A stretch of 64,000 nucleotides of DNA from Sideroxydans lithotrophicus ES-1 (GTDB taxonomy: Bacteria; Pseudomonadota; Gammaproteobacteria; Burkholderiales; Gallionellaceae), in the NCBI RefSeq assembly GCF_000025705.1, contig NC_013959.1, forward strand, positions 1,930,001 to 1,994,000, read 5' to 3'. Below the pieces are notes generated by a model, which saw nothing but the letters and a program-made list of their open reading frames with translations, did no database searches and was not told the origin of the DNA. Positions 49,950 to 60,373 of the stretch are shown here, piece by piece. A program made the translations under genes and the position numbers. Position 1 is the stretch's first letter; the number at the start of each line of letters is the position of its first letter.

Positions 49950-50509
49950 AATGGACAGAGAGGAAAATCGCCGCATCGCTTGCCCGTCAGGTATTCGAGC
50001 GCAAACACTTGGTGCTGGTGCCGAACTGCACATGGACAGGCGACGAGTGCGACCTGCTGGTTGTGACGCGCGACCTGCGCATCATCGACGTGGAAGTGAA
50101 GATCAGCCGTGCCGACTTCAAAGCCGACGCCAAAAAAGACAAGTGGTTCCAGAATTGGGATTGGCGCCTCGACGGGCCATTTCGCAGCTATGAAGAACGG
50201 GATGAACGCCGACGCCCCTTGATGTGGCCGCGCAAGGTCTGGAAGCACTATTACGCCATGCCAAAGGAAATTTGGAAACCGGAACTGGCCGAGTTTCTGC
50301 CGTCCTCGACCAGCGGCGTCATCCTGTTGACCGAGGACAAGCACGGAAGCACGAGAAGCGGGGTTATCGCTCAGGTCCAGCGCCGAGCTACGCCATGCCG
50401 TGACGCCGACCGCATTAGCCCATCTGATGCCGTCGACATCAGCAGGCTGGCCAGCCTGCGCATGTGGGATGCGTTTGATAAGCTGGACAATATGAAGGAG
50501 GCAGCATGA
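49946..50509 (+). CDS. MmcB-like PD-(D/E)XK nuclease-family protein
   Basis: 187 aa. ECDLLVVTRDLRIIDVEVKISRADFKADAKKDKW provides the D...ExK active-site pattern of MmcB-type putative repair nucleases; WPRKVWKHYYAMPKEIW follows. Likely DNA-processing enzyme of the phage. Confidence 0.72.
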   Translation: MKWTERKIAASLARQVFERKHLVLVPNCTWTGDECDLLVVTRDLRIIDVEVKISRADFKADAKKDKWFQNWDWRLDGPFRSYEERDERRRPLMWPRKVWKHYYAMPKEIWKPELAEFLPSSTSGVILLTEDKHGSTRSGVIAQVQRRATPCRDADRISPSDAVDISRLASLRMWDAFDKLDNMKEAA

Positions 50510-50766
50510 CAGTCTACGTCGACGACATGCGCGCACCCTACGGCCGGATGATTATGTGCCACATGATCGCAGACACCGCGGAAGAACTGCACGCGATGGC
50601 CGACAAGATCGGTGTCGCGCGCCGCTGGTATCAGGGCGACCACTACGACATTTGCAGGGCGAAACGCGCCCAGGCTGTGCAGCTTGGCGCAAAGGAAGTC
50701 AGCAGCAGGGAAATAGTCGGGATCAGAAAACAGAATAGGAGGCCGCATGACATCAAAGCAAATTAA
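50506..50766 (+). CDS. DUF4031 protein
   Basis: 86 aa. TVYVDDMRAPYGRMIMCHMIADT, ELHAMADKIGVARRWYQGDHYDIC match DUF4031, a short phage/bacterial family of unknown role. ATGA overlap with the nuclease-like gene. Confidence 0.82.
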   Translation: MTVYVDDMRAPYGRMIMCHMIADTAEELHAMADKIGVARRWYQGDHYDICRAKRAQAVQLGAKEVSSREIVGIRKQNRRPHDIKAN

Positions 50767-51049
50767 GAAACAGAAATACGCAGCGATTCGCAAGGCGGCG
50801 GCAAAACATTTTGTCGGACTCAATTACCTGTCTCGCGGCAAGCTGTTGCGCTTGGAGTTTAACTTGCGGTTTGTGCAGAAGATGATACGCATCAAACTGC
50901 AAAAATTTGTTGGTATGCATATCTCACCAGAACTTCGGAAGCAGATGCACGCGGAATCGTGTCGCTCTCTAGAGTCTATGTTTTCGCCTCCAATTTTTAC
51001 CATCAACATTCCGAAGATGGAATTTATATTAGAAGGAGCGAAGAAATGA
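50747..51049 (+). CDS. 100-aa basic phage protein
   Basis: Lys/Arg-rich N-terminal half (TSKQIKKQKYAAIRKAAAKHF, LRFVQKMIRIKLQKFVG), no cysteine cluster. SD AGGAGG just before ATG 50,747, which overlaps the DUF4031 gene by 20 nt. Possibly nucleic-acid binding; unknown. Confidence 0.55.
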   Translation: MTSKQIKKQKYAAIRKAAAKHFVGLNYLSRGKLLRLEFNLRFVQKMIRIKLQKFVGMHISPELRKQMHAESCRSLESMFSPPIFTINIPKMEFILEGAKK

Positions 51050-51093
51050 GCGACCAGGACGACATCAAGCAGGCCGAGAAGCCCGGATATTGA
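51046..51093 (+). CDS. possible 15-aa peptide
   Basis: ATG 51,046 overlaps the previous stop, has GAAGGAGCG as SD and ends at TGA 51,091-51,093 (MSDQDDIKQAEKPGY). Could be a coupled peptide or a decayed start; low certainty. Confidence 0.3.
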   Translation: MSDQDDIKQAEKPGY

Positions 51094-51135
51094 GAATATA
51101 AATCTGACTCTGAGATTATTTTAGAAAGGAACGAC

Positions 51136-51624
51136 ATGAGCGTGAACAAAGTTATTTTGATTGGACGTACCGGCAAGGATCCTGAAATCCGTTACATGAC
51201 CAACGGTGAAGCCGTGGCGAACTTCTCGCTGGCAACCTCTGAAAACTGGAAGGACAAGAGCGGCGAGAAACAAGAACGGACTGAATGGCATAACTGCGTA
51301 GCCTACCGTCGCCTCGCTGAGGTGATCGGCGAGTACATCAAGAAAGGCGCTCTGCTCTACATCGAGGGGAAAATCCAGACGCGCAAATGGCAGGACAAGG
51401 AAACCGGAAAAGACCGCTACACCACTGAGATCATCGTCAACGAGATGCAGATGCTGGGCAGCAAGCAAAGTGGTGAGCATCACGATGGCGCAGAACCAGC
51501 AGCGCGCCCTGCTCCGGCGGCAAAACCTGCGGCACCAGCAGGCAAGGGAAATTTCGATAACTTCGACGATGACATCCCGTTCTTTGAGTCCTGCCGTCAC
51601 TATGGGCTGTGGAGGTCGATGTAA
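51136..51624 (+). CDS. ssb: single-stranded DNA-binding protein with extended C-terminus
   Basis: 162 aa. OB-fold start [54 protein letters not shown]; Pro/Ala/Gly linker; acidic tip DDDIPF at 144-149. In normal SSBs this tip is the C-terminus and binds partner proteins; here 13 further residues ([13 protein letters not shown]) follow. Promoter unclear; SD AAAGGAACGAC-ATG. Confidence 0.9.
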   Translation: MSVNKVILIGRTGKDPEIRYMTNGEAVANFSLATSENWKDKSGEKQERTEWHNCVAYRRLAEVIGEYIKKGALLYIEGKIQTRKWQDKETGKDRYTTEIIVNEMQMLGSKQSGEHHDGAEPAARPAPAAKPAAPAGKGNFDNFDDDIPFFESCRHYGLWRSM

Positions 51625-51896
51625 TGCTATCCCTCGCCTCCATGTTACTTGGAAATGTGCCGCTCAATCGCGCCAAATTCATTCCAGAACAGAAAGACTT
51701 CAAGGTTAAGTCGAGTAAGACAGTTAAACCCGAATCGGCCAAGGCAATGAAGTCCTATCAGATCAACGCGAGCAAACCATGCGCGCACCCTGGATGTGAC
51801 CAGCCCCGACACAAGTCGAAAAGCGGGAAATGTCACACCACGCTTTGTACACATCATTATTCTTTGCAACAAGAAAGGTTCAGGGTCCGTAGATGA
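51624..51896 (+). CDS. 90-aa basic zinc-finger-like phage protein
   Basis: ATG 51,624 overlaps the SSB stop (TAATG) with SD GGAGG. Lys-rich middle (KDFKVKSSKTVKPESAKAMK) and a C-terminal PCAHPGCDQPRHKS...CHTTLCTHH with four cysteines and histidines, a zinc-binding pattern. Unknown role. Confidence 0.6.
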   Translation: MLSLASMLLGNVPLNRAKFIPEQKDFKVKSSKTVKPESAKAMKSYQINASKPCAHPGCDQPRHKSKSGKCHTTLCTHHYSLQQERFRVRR

Positions 51897-52036
51897 ACCC
51901 CAGCCAGCATGCAATTATCAGCCTTCTCGCCCGTCAAGCCGTGAAGGCCTATGTGACACACAATACCCAACAACAGCGCGGGATTGAGCCAATCCGTTCA
52001 AATCCCCCTGTACAAAACGGGGCTGGGCAGAAGTAA
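51893..52036 (+). CDS. 47-aa phage protein
   Basis: ATG overlaps the stop of the zinc-finger gene (ATGA); ends 9 nt before the integrase. Amphipathic start (SQHAIISLLARQAVKAYV) and polar tail. Unknown; could help control or couple the integrase. Confidence 0.5.
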   Translation: MNPSQHAIISLLARQAVKAYVTHNTQQQRGIEPIRSNPPVQNGAGQK

Positions 52037-52045
52037 ACTGCAACT

Positions 52046-53653
<1,608 letters not shown>

Positions 53654-53669
53654 TCTGAGAAGGGGGCGA

Positions 53670-53698
53670 ACTCTACAGAAATACAGTACAAACGTCAA
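53670..53698 (-). promoter_or_regulatory. sigma70 promoter of tRNA-fMet
   Basis: Minus-strand TTGACG (53,693-53,698), 17-bp spacer, TAGAGT (53,670-53,675), then a GC-rich TCGCCCCC discriminator as usual for stable-RNA promoters under stringent control. Confidence 0.75.
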
Positions 53699-53814
53699 CA
53701 TAAAGATTGCCCGTGCATTTATTAATGCATTCAATCCATGAATGATCCAGCACCAATCACTCAGCCCCCATGTCCTATGAGAAAAGTCGACTATGTTAGA
53801 ATTTCAAGATGCAT

Positions 53815-54192
53815 ATGAAGAAACTCCTCCACATCCTCGCCCTGCTGTTGTTCACACTGATTCAGTGTGTTGCTCCGCTCGTGCATGCCCATGTGGATGG
53901 AATCCAGAGTAGCGCAACATTTCATGCTCATGGCATACCACACTATCAGTACCATATTTCAGCACAAGAACTTTCACGTAGCCATGTCGAATCATATGAA
54001 TCGGCTGCGATCAGCATACCGCATGAGATTCAGCGCGATAACACCATAGCCATTCTCGATATCGCCTTCACACTTTCGCATCCGTCACCACCACAACAAG
54101 CGAAAGTCACACCATACTCACACGACTCGCAACACATCAGTACTTGCGCCTACCGAAAACCGCCAACACAAGCTCCGCCTCAATTTAGCTAA
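53815..54192 (+). CDS. small exported His-rich protein upstream of metal efflux operon
   Basis: 125 aa from ATG 53,815 (an ATG lies also at 53,809). Signal peptide MKKLLHILALLLFTLIQCVAPLVHA, then many histidines (HAHVDGIQ, FHAHGIPHYQYHIS), suggestive of metal binding in the periplasm. First chromosomal gene after the prophage and first before the RND operon. Confidence 0.6.
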   Translation: MKKLLHILALLLFTLIQCVAPLVHAHVDGIQSSATFHAHGIPHYQYHISAQELSRSHVESYESAAISIPHEIQRDNTIAILDIAFTLSHPSPPQQAKVTPYSHDSQHISTCAYRKPPTQAPPQFS

Positions 54193-54331
54193 ACCCCGCC
54201 CCCTCGACCTGCGCCTTCAAATTCTGTAAGGTTGCGTCAAGGAAGCGCAAAGCAATCGTTAAGGAACAGTTAAGATTCCGCTGGCAAAATAAATTAAGTC
54301 GAATGGCCCCACCATTCCGGAGGAAGTATCA

Positions 54332-55420
54332 ATGCAAAAATTTCATTTGTTTTTACTAGGCCTTGTACTGACAACAGCATCCCAGGCTGAAGAGCTGACA
54401 CTGAGTGCAAATCAATCGAAGACGTTAGGTATCGTCACCGCCCCGCTCCCCTCCAAGCAACAAGGAGAACTCGCAGGCATGCCTGCTCAGGTCGTCATCC
54501 CCGGCAACCAATTGTTCACGATCAGTACTCCGCTCTCCGCCATGGTCGAACAAACTTTGGTAGGGGTCGGAGATGCAGTAAAGAAAGGGCAACCCTTGGC
54601 CACCTTGCAAAGTCCGGCATTGGCGGAAGCTCAGCGCGGTTTGCTGCAATCATCAACCCAAGCGCAACTCTCCAAAGAGAATCTGGCTCGAGACGAGCAA
54701 CTCTGGAAGGACGGGATCATTTCAGAAAGCCGCTATCGTGCAACACAAAGCCAATACCGCGAAACCAACGCCGCTCTTGCAGAACGCAAGCAGATGCTCA
54801 GATTATCCGGCATGTCCGATACCGATATCGCACGATTGCAATCAGACAACGTATTGAGCAGCCAACTTACCCTCAAATCCCCCATCGACGGCATCGTGCT
54901 GGAAAAGACAGTCAGTGCGGGACAACGTCTGGACGCCGCCATCCCGCTGTTCAAAGTGGCAAGACTGGAACCTCTGGCATTGGAAATTCAGGCTCCACTA
55001 GCCAGCACGCAAGAACTGAAAGTCGGGGCCAGCGTGGCCGTTCCGGCACATAATGCAAAAGGAAAGCTCACCGCTATCGGCCGCAGCCTTAGCGGCGGCA
55101 ACCAAACGATCCTTTTGCGCGCAATGATTCAGGATGGCGCCAGCAACTTGCGCCCAGGCCAGTTCGTAGAAGCCACGATAAGTACTTCGGGTACGGCACT
55201 GGACCATTGGAATATCCCCAATAGCGCTTTGGCACGCATCGGCAGCAAAGTGATGATATTCATCGAGACCCCCAAAGGCTATCGCAGCGAGGAGGTGACT
55301 GTGTTGCACGAGGGTGCCGACAACAGCGTGATCACCAGCAAACTCAAAGGGAACGAGAAGATAGCTGTAAAAGGTGTCTCCGCTCTTAAAGCCAGCCTGA
55401 TGGGCATCGGGGGAGAATGA
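54332..55420 (+). CDS. RND efflux periplasmic adaptor (CzcB/CusB-like)
   Basis: 362 aa with signal peptide (FHLFLLGLVLTTASQAEE). Lipoyl/hairpin region (VGDAVKKGQPLATLQSP, a coiled hairpin with RYRATQSQYRETNAAL), SPIDGIVLEKTVSAGQRLD and a beta-barrel with NLRPGQFVEA. Links the inner-membrane pump to the outer-membrane channel. SD CCGGAGGAAG. Overlaps the pump gene by 4 nt. Confidence 0.88.
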   Translation: MQKFHLFLLGLVLTTASQAEELTLSANQSKTLGIVTAPLPSKQQGELAGMPAQVVIPGNQLFTISTPLSAMVEQTLVGVGDAVKKGQPLATLQSPALAEAQRGLLQSSTQAQLSKENLARDEQLWKDGIISESRYRATQSQYRETNAALAERKQMLRLSGMSDTDIARLQSDNVLSSQLTLKSPIDGIVLEKTVSAGQRLDAAIPLFKVARLEPLALEIQAPLASTQELKVGASVAVPAHNAKGKLTAIGRSLSGGNQTILLRAMIQDGASNLRPGQFVEATISTSGTALDHWNIPNSALARIGSKVMIFIETPKGYRSEEVTVLHEGADNSVITSKLKGNEKIAVKGVSALKASLMGIGGE

Positions 55421-58400
55421 TGCTGCCCAAACTTGTCGAATTTGCGCTGACCCAGCGCATGCTGGTTGCCGTACTCACCCTGCTGATCATCGGCGCGGGC
55501 ATCGTTTCATTCCGCGACCTGCCTATCGATGCGTTTCCCGATGTCTCTTCCACCCAGGTGAAGATCATCATGAAAGCGCCCGGCATGACGCCGGAAGAAG
55601 TCGAGGCACGCATCGTAGCCCCCATCGAGCTTGAGATGCTGGGAATTCCCAATCAGCGCATGTTGCGATCGATCTCCAAATACGCCATTGCCGACATCAC
55701 CATCGATTTCAACGATGGTACCGACATCTACTGGGCACGCCAGCAGGTTGCTGAAAGATTGAACAACGCGTTGCGCGACCTGCCCGGTGGCGCGAGTGGA
55801 GGACTTGCGCCTATCACCACTCCACTGGGCGAAATGTTCATGTTCACAGTAGAAGGGGAAGGAATTTCGCTCGAGCAACGCCGCACGATCCTGGATTGGA
55901 CCATACGCCCGGCCTTGCGTACCTTGCCCGGCGTGGCAGACGTCAACTCACTGGGCGGCCTGGCACGCAGCTTTGAAGTCGTGCCGGATCACACTGCGCT
56001 CGCCGCACGCGGACTCTCCATGCTCCAGTTGCAGCAGGCATTGGAAGCGAATAACCGCAATGACGGTGCCGGTCGATTGAGCGACGGGGATGAAGCATTG
56101 CTGGTGCGCGCCGAGGGCAGCATCAAGAATCTCCAGGACGTGCGCAACATCGTCATTGCCAGCCCGGGCAATAATCCGATCCGCGTCAGCGACATCGCCC
56201 AGGTTCGCATCGGCAGCCTGACGCGTTATGGCGTAGTGACCCAAGACGGCAAAAGCGAAGCGGTAGAAGGATTGGTGCTCGGATTGCGCGGTGCAAATGC
56301 ACAAAAGGTGGTGGAAGGAGTACGAGCCAAGCTCGCAGAGCTTGCTCCTTCTCTGCCTCAGGGCGTGACCACCAGAGTGTTTTACGATCGCGGCAGCCTG
56401 GTGCAACGCGCCATCGGCACGGTTTCCAAAGCACTGACTGAGGCCATCGTACTGGTGGTCATCCTGCTGGTGCTGTTCCTCGGCAACTTCCGCGCCGCAC
56501 TGGTGGTGGCGTTGACGCTCCCCCTGGCGGTACTGATCACCTTCATCTTGATGCAGCAGTTCGGCATGTCCGCCAACCTGATGTCGCTGGGGGGGCTTGC
56601 CATCGCCATTGGTATGCTGGTGGATGCGGCGGTGGTCGTGGTGGAAAACATCATCAGCCATCTCGGCAGGAAACGACAGCATATCCCGCATCTGCATGTA
56701 ATTTACAGTGCAGTGAAAGAAGTCATCCCCCCGGTCGCAGCAGGGGTCGCCATCATCATCATCGTGTTCCTGCCGCTGATGACACTGCAGGGGCTGGAAG
56801 GCAAGCTGTTCATCCCGGTGGCACTGACCATCGTGTTCGCACTGACCGCTTCGCTGCTGCTGTCGCTCACCGTCATCCCGATGCTGGCATCTTTCCTGAT
56901 CAAGAGTGCCAGCCACGAAGATCCCTGGCTGGTGCGAAAGTCGCTGCAGGTCTATACCCCCCTGCTCAACCTGGCCCTGCGCCGGGAACGAACCATACTC
57001 ATCGCAGCCGTCGTATCGCTGTTGTTGACCGGTGTCGTCTACACCTTCATCGGCAAGACCTTTATGCCGGAGATGGATGAAGGGGACATCATCATGCAGA
57101 CCACAAAACTGCCCTCCATCAATCTGGCGCAATCGGCCAACATAGACGAACGTGTGCAGGCGGCAATCCTCAAAGCCGTACCAGAAGTGAAAAGCATCGT
57201 CTCGCGCACCGGGGCGGATGAACTGGGTCTCGACCCGATGGGTTTGAACGAAACAGACAACTTCCTCGTACTCAAGCCCCAAGCAGAATGGCGAACGCCG
57301 GACAAGAACGCGATCATAGACGACATCCGCAAAGTGATGGGCGACTTTCCGGGACTGGAATACAGTTTCACCCAGCCCATCGCCATGCGCGTTTCGGAAA
57401 TGCTCACCGGCACCCGTGGCGATGTAGCAATCAAGGTCTTCGGCACCAACATCAACAAGCTCAACGAACTCGCAGAGCAGATCGTAAAAGTGGTCGGAGG
57501 TATCAAGGGCAGCGAAGATGCCTACACGGTCAAGAATAACGGCGTTCAGTATTATCGCGTGATCATCGACCGTCTTGCTGCCGGACGATTGGGCTTGAGC
57601 GTGGACGACATCAGCAATACGCTGCGAACACAGGTGGAAGGCCGCCAACTCGGCATGGTGGTCGAAGAAGGTCGGCGTACGCCACTGCTGGTACGTGGCG
57701 ATTCCGAAGTACAACAATCTCCTGCATTGTTCTCAGCGCTCACATTGCCGCTCACCAACGGACAAAGCGTACCGCTATCCGTGGTTGCCAGACTCGAACG
57801 CGCCGACGGCCCCGTGAACGTGAACAGGGAGAACGGAAAACGCATGGTGGTGATCCAGACCAACGTTCGCGACCGCGATCTGGTCGGCTTCGTGGATGAA
57901 GCCAAAGCCGCCATCGCAGCGCAAATCAAGATGCCCGAAGGCTACAGCATCACCTGGGGCGGGCAATTCGAGAACCAGCAGCGCGCAGCAGCACGTCTGG
58001 CCATCGTCATCCCGGTTGCGCTGGGCTTGATCTTCATGCTGCTGTTCGCCACCTTCGGCTCGGTACGACAATCGGTACTGGTACTCACCAACATCCCGTT
58101 CGCACTCATGGGCGGTGTTTTTGCCCTGTGGGTCAGCGGCGAATACATGTCCGTTCCGGCATCGGTCGGATTCATCGCATTGCTCGGTATCGCAGTGTTG
58201 AATGGCGTAGTGATGGTGTCCTACTTCAATCAGTTGCACGCCGAAGGCATGGACATCACCCAGGTCATCATGGAAGGGGCTAAGCGGCGGTTGCGTCCAG
58301 TGCTGATGACTGCCAACATCACCGCCTACAGTTTGCTGCCGGTATTGTTCGCACATGGACCAGGCTCCGAGATCCAGAAACCACTGGCCATCGTCGTGAT

Positions 58401-58494
58401 GGGGGGGCTGATTAGCTCCACCACCCTGACCCTGTTTATGCTGCCGATACTGTACCGTCGCTTCGGCCTTGAGCCGCAGAGGAAAGCACTATGA
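55417..58494 (+). CDS. heavy-metal efflux RND pump (CzcA/CusA family)
   Basis: 1,025 aa, 12-TM RND. N-terminal LVEFALTQRMLVAVLTLLIIG, periplasmic DGTDIYWARQQVAERL, second half similar. TM4 motif AIGMLVDAAVVVVEN fits the HME4 pattern (AIGxxVDAAxVxxEN), which by published classification points to Cu(I)/Ag(I)-type pumps, although DUF3240 neighbours occur with Co/Zn/Cd pumps. Metal specificity therefore uncertain. Confidence 0.9.
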   Translation: MMLPKLVEFALTQRMLVAVLTLLIIGAGIVSFRDLPIDAFPDVSSTQVKIIMKAPGMTPEEVEARIVAPIELEMLGIPNQRMLRSISKYAIADITIDFNDGTDIYWARQQVAERLNNALRDLPGGASGGLAPITTPLGEMFMFTVEGEGISLEQRRTILDWTIRPALRTLPGVADVNSLGGLARSFEVVPDHTALAARGLSMLQLQQALEANNRNDGAGRLSDGDEALLVRAEGSIKNLQDVRNIVIASPGNNPIRVSDIAQVRIGSLTRYGVVTQDGKSEAVEGLVLGLRGANAQKVVEGVRAKLAELAPSLPQGVTTRVFYDRGSLVQRAIGTVSKALTEAIVLVVILLVLFLGNFRAALVVALTLPLAVLITFILMQQFGMSANLMSLGGLAIAIGMLVDAAVVVVENIISHLGRKRQHIPHLHVIYSAVKEVIPPVAAGVAIIIIVFLPLMTLQGLEGKLFIPVALTIVFALTASLLLSLTVIPMLASFLIKSASHEDPWLVRKSLQVYTPLLNLALRRERTILIAAVVSLLLTGVVYTFIGKTFMPEMDEGDIIMQTTKLPSINLAQSANIDERVQAAILKAVPEVKSIVSRTGADELGLDPMGLNETDNFLVLKPQAEWRTPDKNAIIDDIRKVMGDFPGLEYSFTQPIAMRVSEMLTGTRGDVAIKVFGTNINKLNELAEQIVKVVGGIKGSEDAYTVKNNGVQYYRVIIDRLAAGRLGLSVDDISNTLRTQVEGRQLGMVVEEGRRTPLLVRGDSEVQQSPALFSALTLPLTNGQSVPLSVVARLERADGPVNVNRENGKRMVVIQTNVRDRDLVGFVDEAKAAIAAQIKMPEGYSITWGGQFENQQRAAARLAIVIPVALGLIFMLLFATFGSVRQSVLVLTNIPFALMGGVFALWVSGEYMSVPASVGFIALLGIAVLNGVVMVSYFNQLHAEGMDITQVIMEGAKRRLRPVLMTANITAYSLLPVLFAHGPGSEIQKPLAIVVMGGLISSTTLTLFMLPILYRRFGLEPQRKAL

Positions 58495-58802
58495 AAGAAA
58501 TGAATTGCTGCCTGACGATAGCCTGCCACCGCTCGCTGGAAGAAAGACTGGTCGGTCACCTGCTGGAACACCCGGAGTGGGTACACGGCTTCATCATGTT
58601 CAAGGCCGAAGGGGGCAGTCAAAAAGAAATACTGCCCAGCATGATCGAACAGGTGCGCGGGCGTTCGCAGCGCGTGTCGATCCAGGCCGTCATGAACCTG
58701 GAAGATGCGCGCGCGCTAGTCAATCACCTCAAACATGAAGAATGCAATCCGGAAATCGCCTACTGGATCACGCCCGTTATTGAATTCGGAAGGATGGAAT
58801 GA
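58491..58802 (+). CDS. DUF3240 protein of the efflux operon
   Basis: 103 aa. CCLTIACHRSLEERLVGHLLEHPEWVHGF and RGRSQRVSIQAVMNLEDARALVNHL match DUF3240, a ferredoxin-like (PII-like) small domain found in RND metal operons and probably regulatory. Coupled to pump and channel genes by 4-nt overlaps. Confidence 0.85.
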   Translation: MKEMNCCLTIACHRSLEERLVGHLLEHPEWVHGFIMFKAEGGSQKEILPSMIEQVRGRSQRVSIQAVMNLEDARALVNHLKHEECNPEIAYWITPVIEFGRME

Positions 58803-60058
58803 GTAAATTACACATCATCGCCTTGGCACTCTCCCTCTATGCCGTCACGACATATGCCGCAGAGACCGACTACCCCGACCTGCCTCCGCATGGCCAGGTG
58901 GATACAGCTTTGAGCAGCCACATCAACGTGATGAACGCCGAAACCGGGGTCAGGATCGAAGAAGTCAATCAGCGCAAATGGGATAGCGGCAATTACGAAT
59001 TCAATCTACGTGCCGGCTCTTCGCAACGCCAGATCGCCAACACGGGCCAGAAGCTCAAAGAATGGGATGTCACTCTGGAACGCCCGCTGCGTCTCATCAA
59101 CAAGGTATTCATCGATAGCGATATAGGCGAAGAAGTCGTGGCACGTGCAAATTTTGCCCTGGGAGATGCGCGCCATGAAGCTGGACGCACGCTGCTACAC
59201 CTGTGGTTCAACTGGCAACGGGAAGAGATGCAGGTGACACAGTGGCAGCAACAAGTAGAAAACCTCACACAGCAGGCGTTGACTACGGACAAGCGCCTGA
59301 AGGCAGGAGATGCCCCGCGCATGGAACTTAGCCAGGCCAATGCCGCCGTTGCCCAAGCGACCGTATCGTTGCAACAAGCCAAGATGCGCGCCGAACTGGC
59401 TGGCAACGAATTGGCACGGCAATTCCCGTCGATCACGTTGCCGGTTCAGCTATCTACATCGGTACCGCAACCCATCCCGGAGAATCTCGAATATTGGAAG
59501 CAAACCATAATCGGAGACAACCATGAACTGGAAATGGTGCGTTCGGAACGCCGCATCCAGCAAATGCTGGCACAACGCAGTCGCGCCGACCGCATACCGG
59601 ATCCCACTCTCGGCATACGCTATTCGAACGAAATGGGGGGTAACGAAAGAGTAACGGGAGTCATTCTTTCCATCCCTATTTCATTCGGCTTGCGAAGTGC
59701 CAATGCAGAGAATGCCGAATATCAGGCCCAGATCGCCGGCGACCGCGAGAATGCCGTGCGGCGCCGGCTTGAGGGCGATATCTACGCTGCCTACACGCAG
59801 GCGATCAACAGTTACCAGATCTGGCAGCAGGCCAGTGAGGCCGCTGCCAGCATCCGTCAGAACGCAGACCTGGTAGCGCGTGCCTACAGCCTGGGCGAGA
59901 GCAGCCTGTCCGAGACACTCACCGCTCGCCGGCTGGCGCTCGAATCCACGCTTTCCGAAAACCTGATGCGTCTGGACGCCAATGAAGCGCGCTATCGGCT
60001 GCAGCTCGATGCCCATCAACTCTGGAAATCGGATACCGACCACGCCGGAGCGCACTGA
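58799..60058 (+). CDS. outer-membrane efflux channel (TolC/CzcC-like)
   Basis: 419 aa with signal peptide (HIIALALSLYAVTTYAAE). Helical TolC-type repeats: ALTTDKRLKAGDAPRMELSQANAAVAQATVSLQQAKMRAELAGNELARQF and the second ARAYSLGESSLSETLTARRLALES. Completes the tripartite export system. Confidence 0.87.
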   Translation: MSKLHIIALALSLYAVTTYAAETDYPDLPPHGQVDTALSSHINVMNAETGVRIEEVNQRKWDSGNYEFNLRAGSSQRQIANTGQKLKEWDVTLERPLRLINKVFIDSDIGEEVVARANFALGDARHEAGRTLLHLWFNWQREEMQVTQWQQQVENLTQQALTTDKRLKAGDAPRMELSQANAAVAQATVSLQQAKMRAELAGNELARQFPSITLPVQLSTSVPQPIPENLEYWKQTIIGDNHELEMVRSERRIQQMLAQRSRADRIPDPTLGIRYSNEMGGNERVTGVILSIPISFGLRSANAENAEYQAQIAGDRENAVRRRLEGDIYAAYTQAINSYQIWQQASEAAASIRQNADLVARAYSLGESSLSETLTARRLALESTLSENLMRLDANEARYRLQLDAHQLWKSDTDHAGAH

Positions 60059-60312
60059 TGTCCGCCCAAGAATGGATAGGCAGTATCGCGGCCACGCTCA
60101 CCACCTGCTCGTTCATTCCGCAAGTATGGCGTGTGTTGCGCAGCAGACACACGCAGGACATCTCGCTGCTCATGTATGCATTCTTCACCTTGGGAGTGGC
60201 ACTCTGGCTGGCATATGGCATCCTGCTCGATGCCTGGCCCATCATCATTGCGAACGGTATCACCTTGCTATTGGCCGGAACGGTTCTGCTGCTTAAACTA
60301 CGATTCGGTTGA
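60058..60312 (+). CDS. SemiSWEET/PQ-loop transporter
   Basis: 84 aa, three TM helices, with SFIPQVWRVLRSRHTQDIS (the PQ motif) and FFTLGVALWLAYGILLDAWPIIIANG. SemiSWEETs work as dimers and move sugars. ATG overlaps the channel stop by one base; whether it belongs functionally to the metal operon is unclear. Confidence 0.85.
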   Translation: MSAQEWIGSIAATLTTCSFIPQVWRVLRSRHTQDISLLMYAFFTLGVALWLAYGILLDAWPIIIANGITLLLAGTVLLLKLRFG

Positions 60313-60373
60313 ATCCCCGTTTTGCTGGGTTACAATTCCCAGCCATAACTTACCTATAATTCCCCGATCTGCG

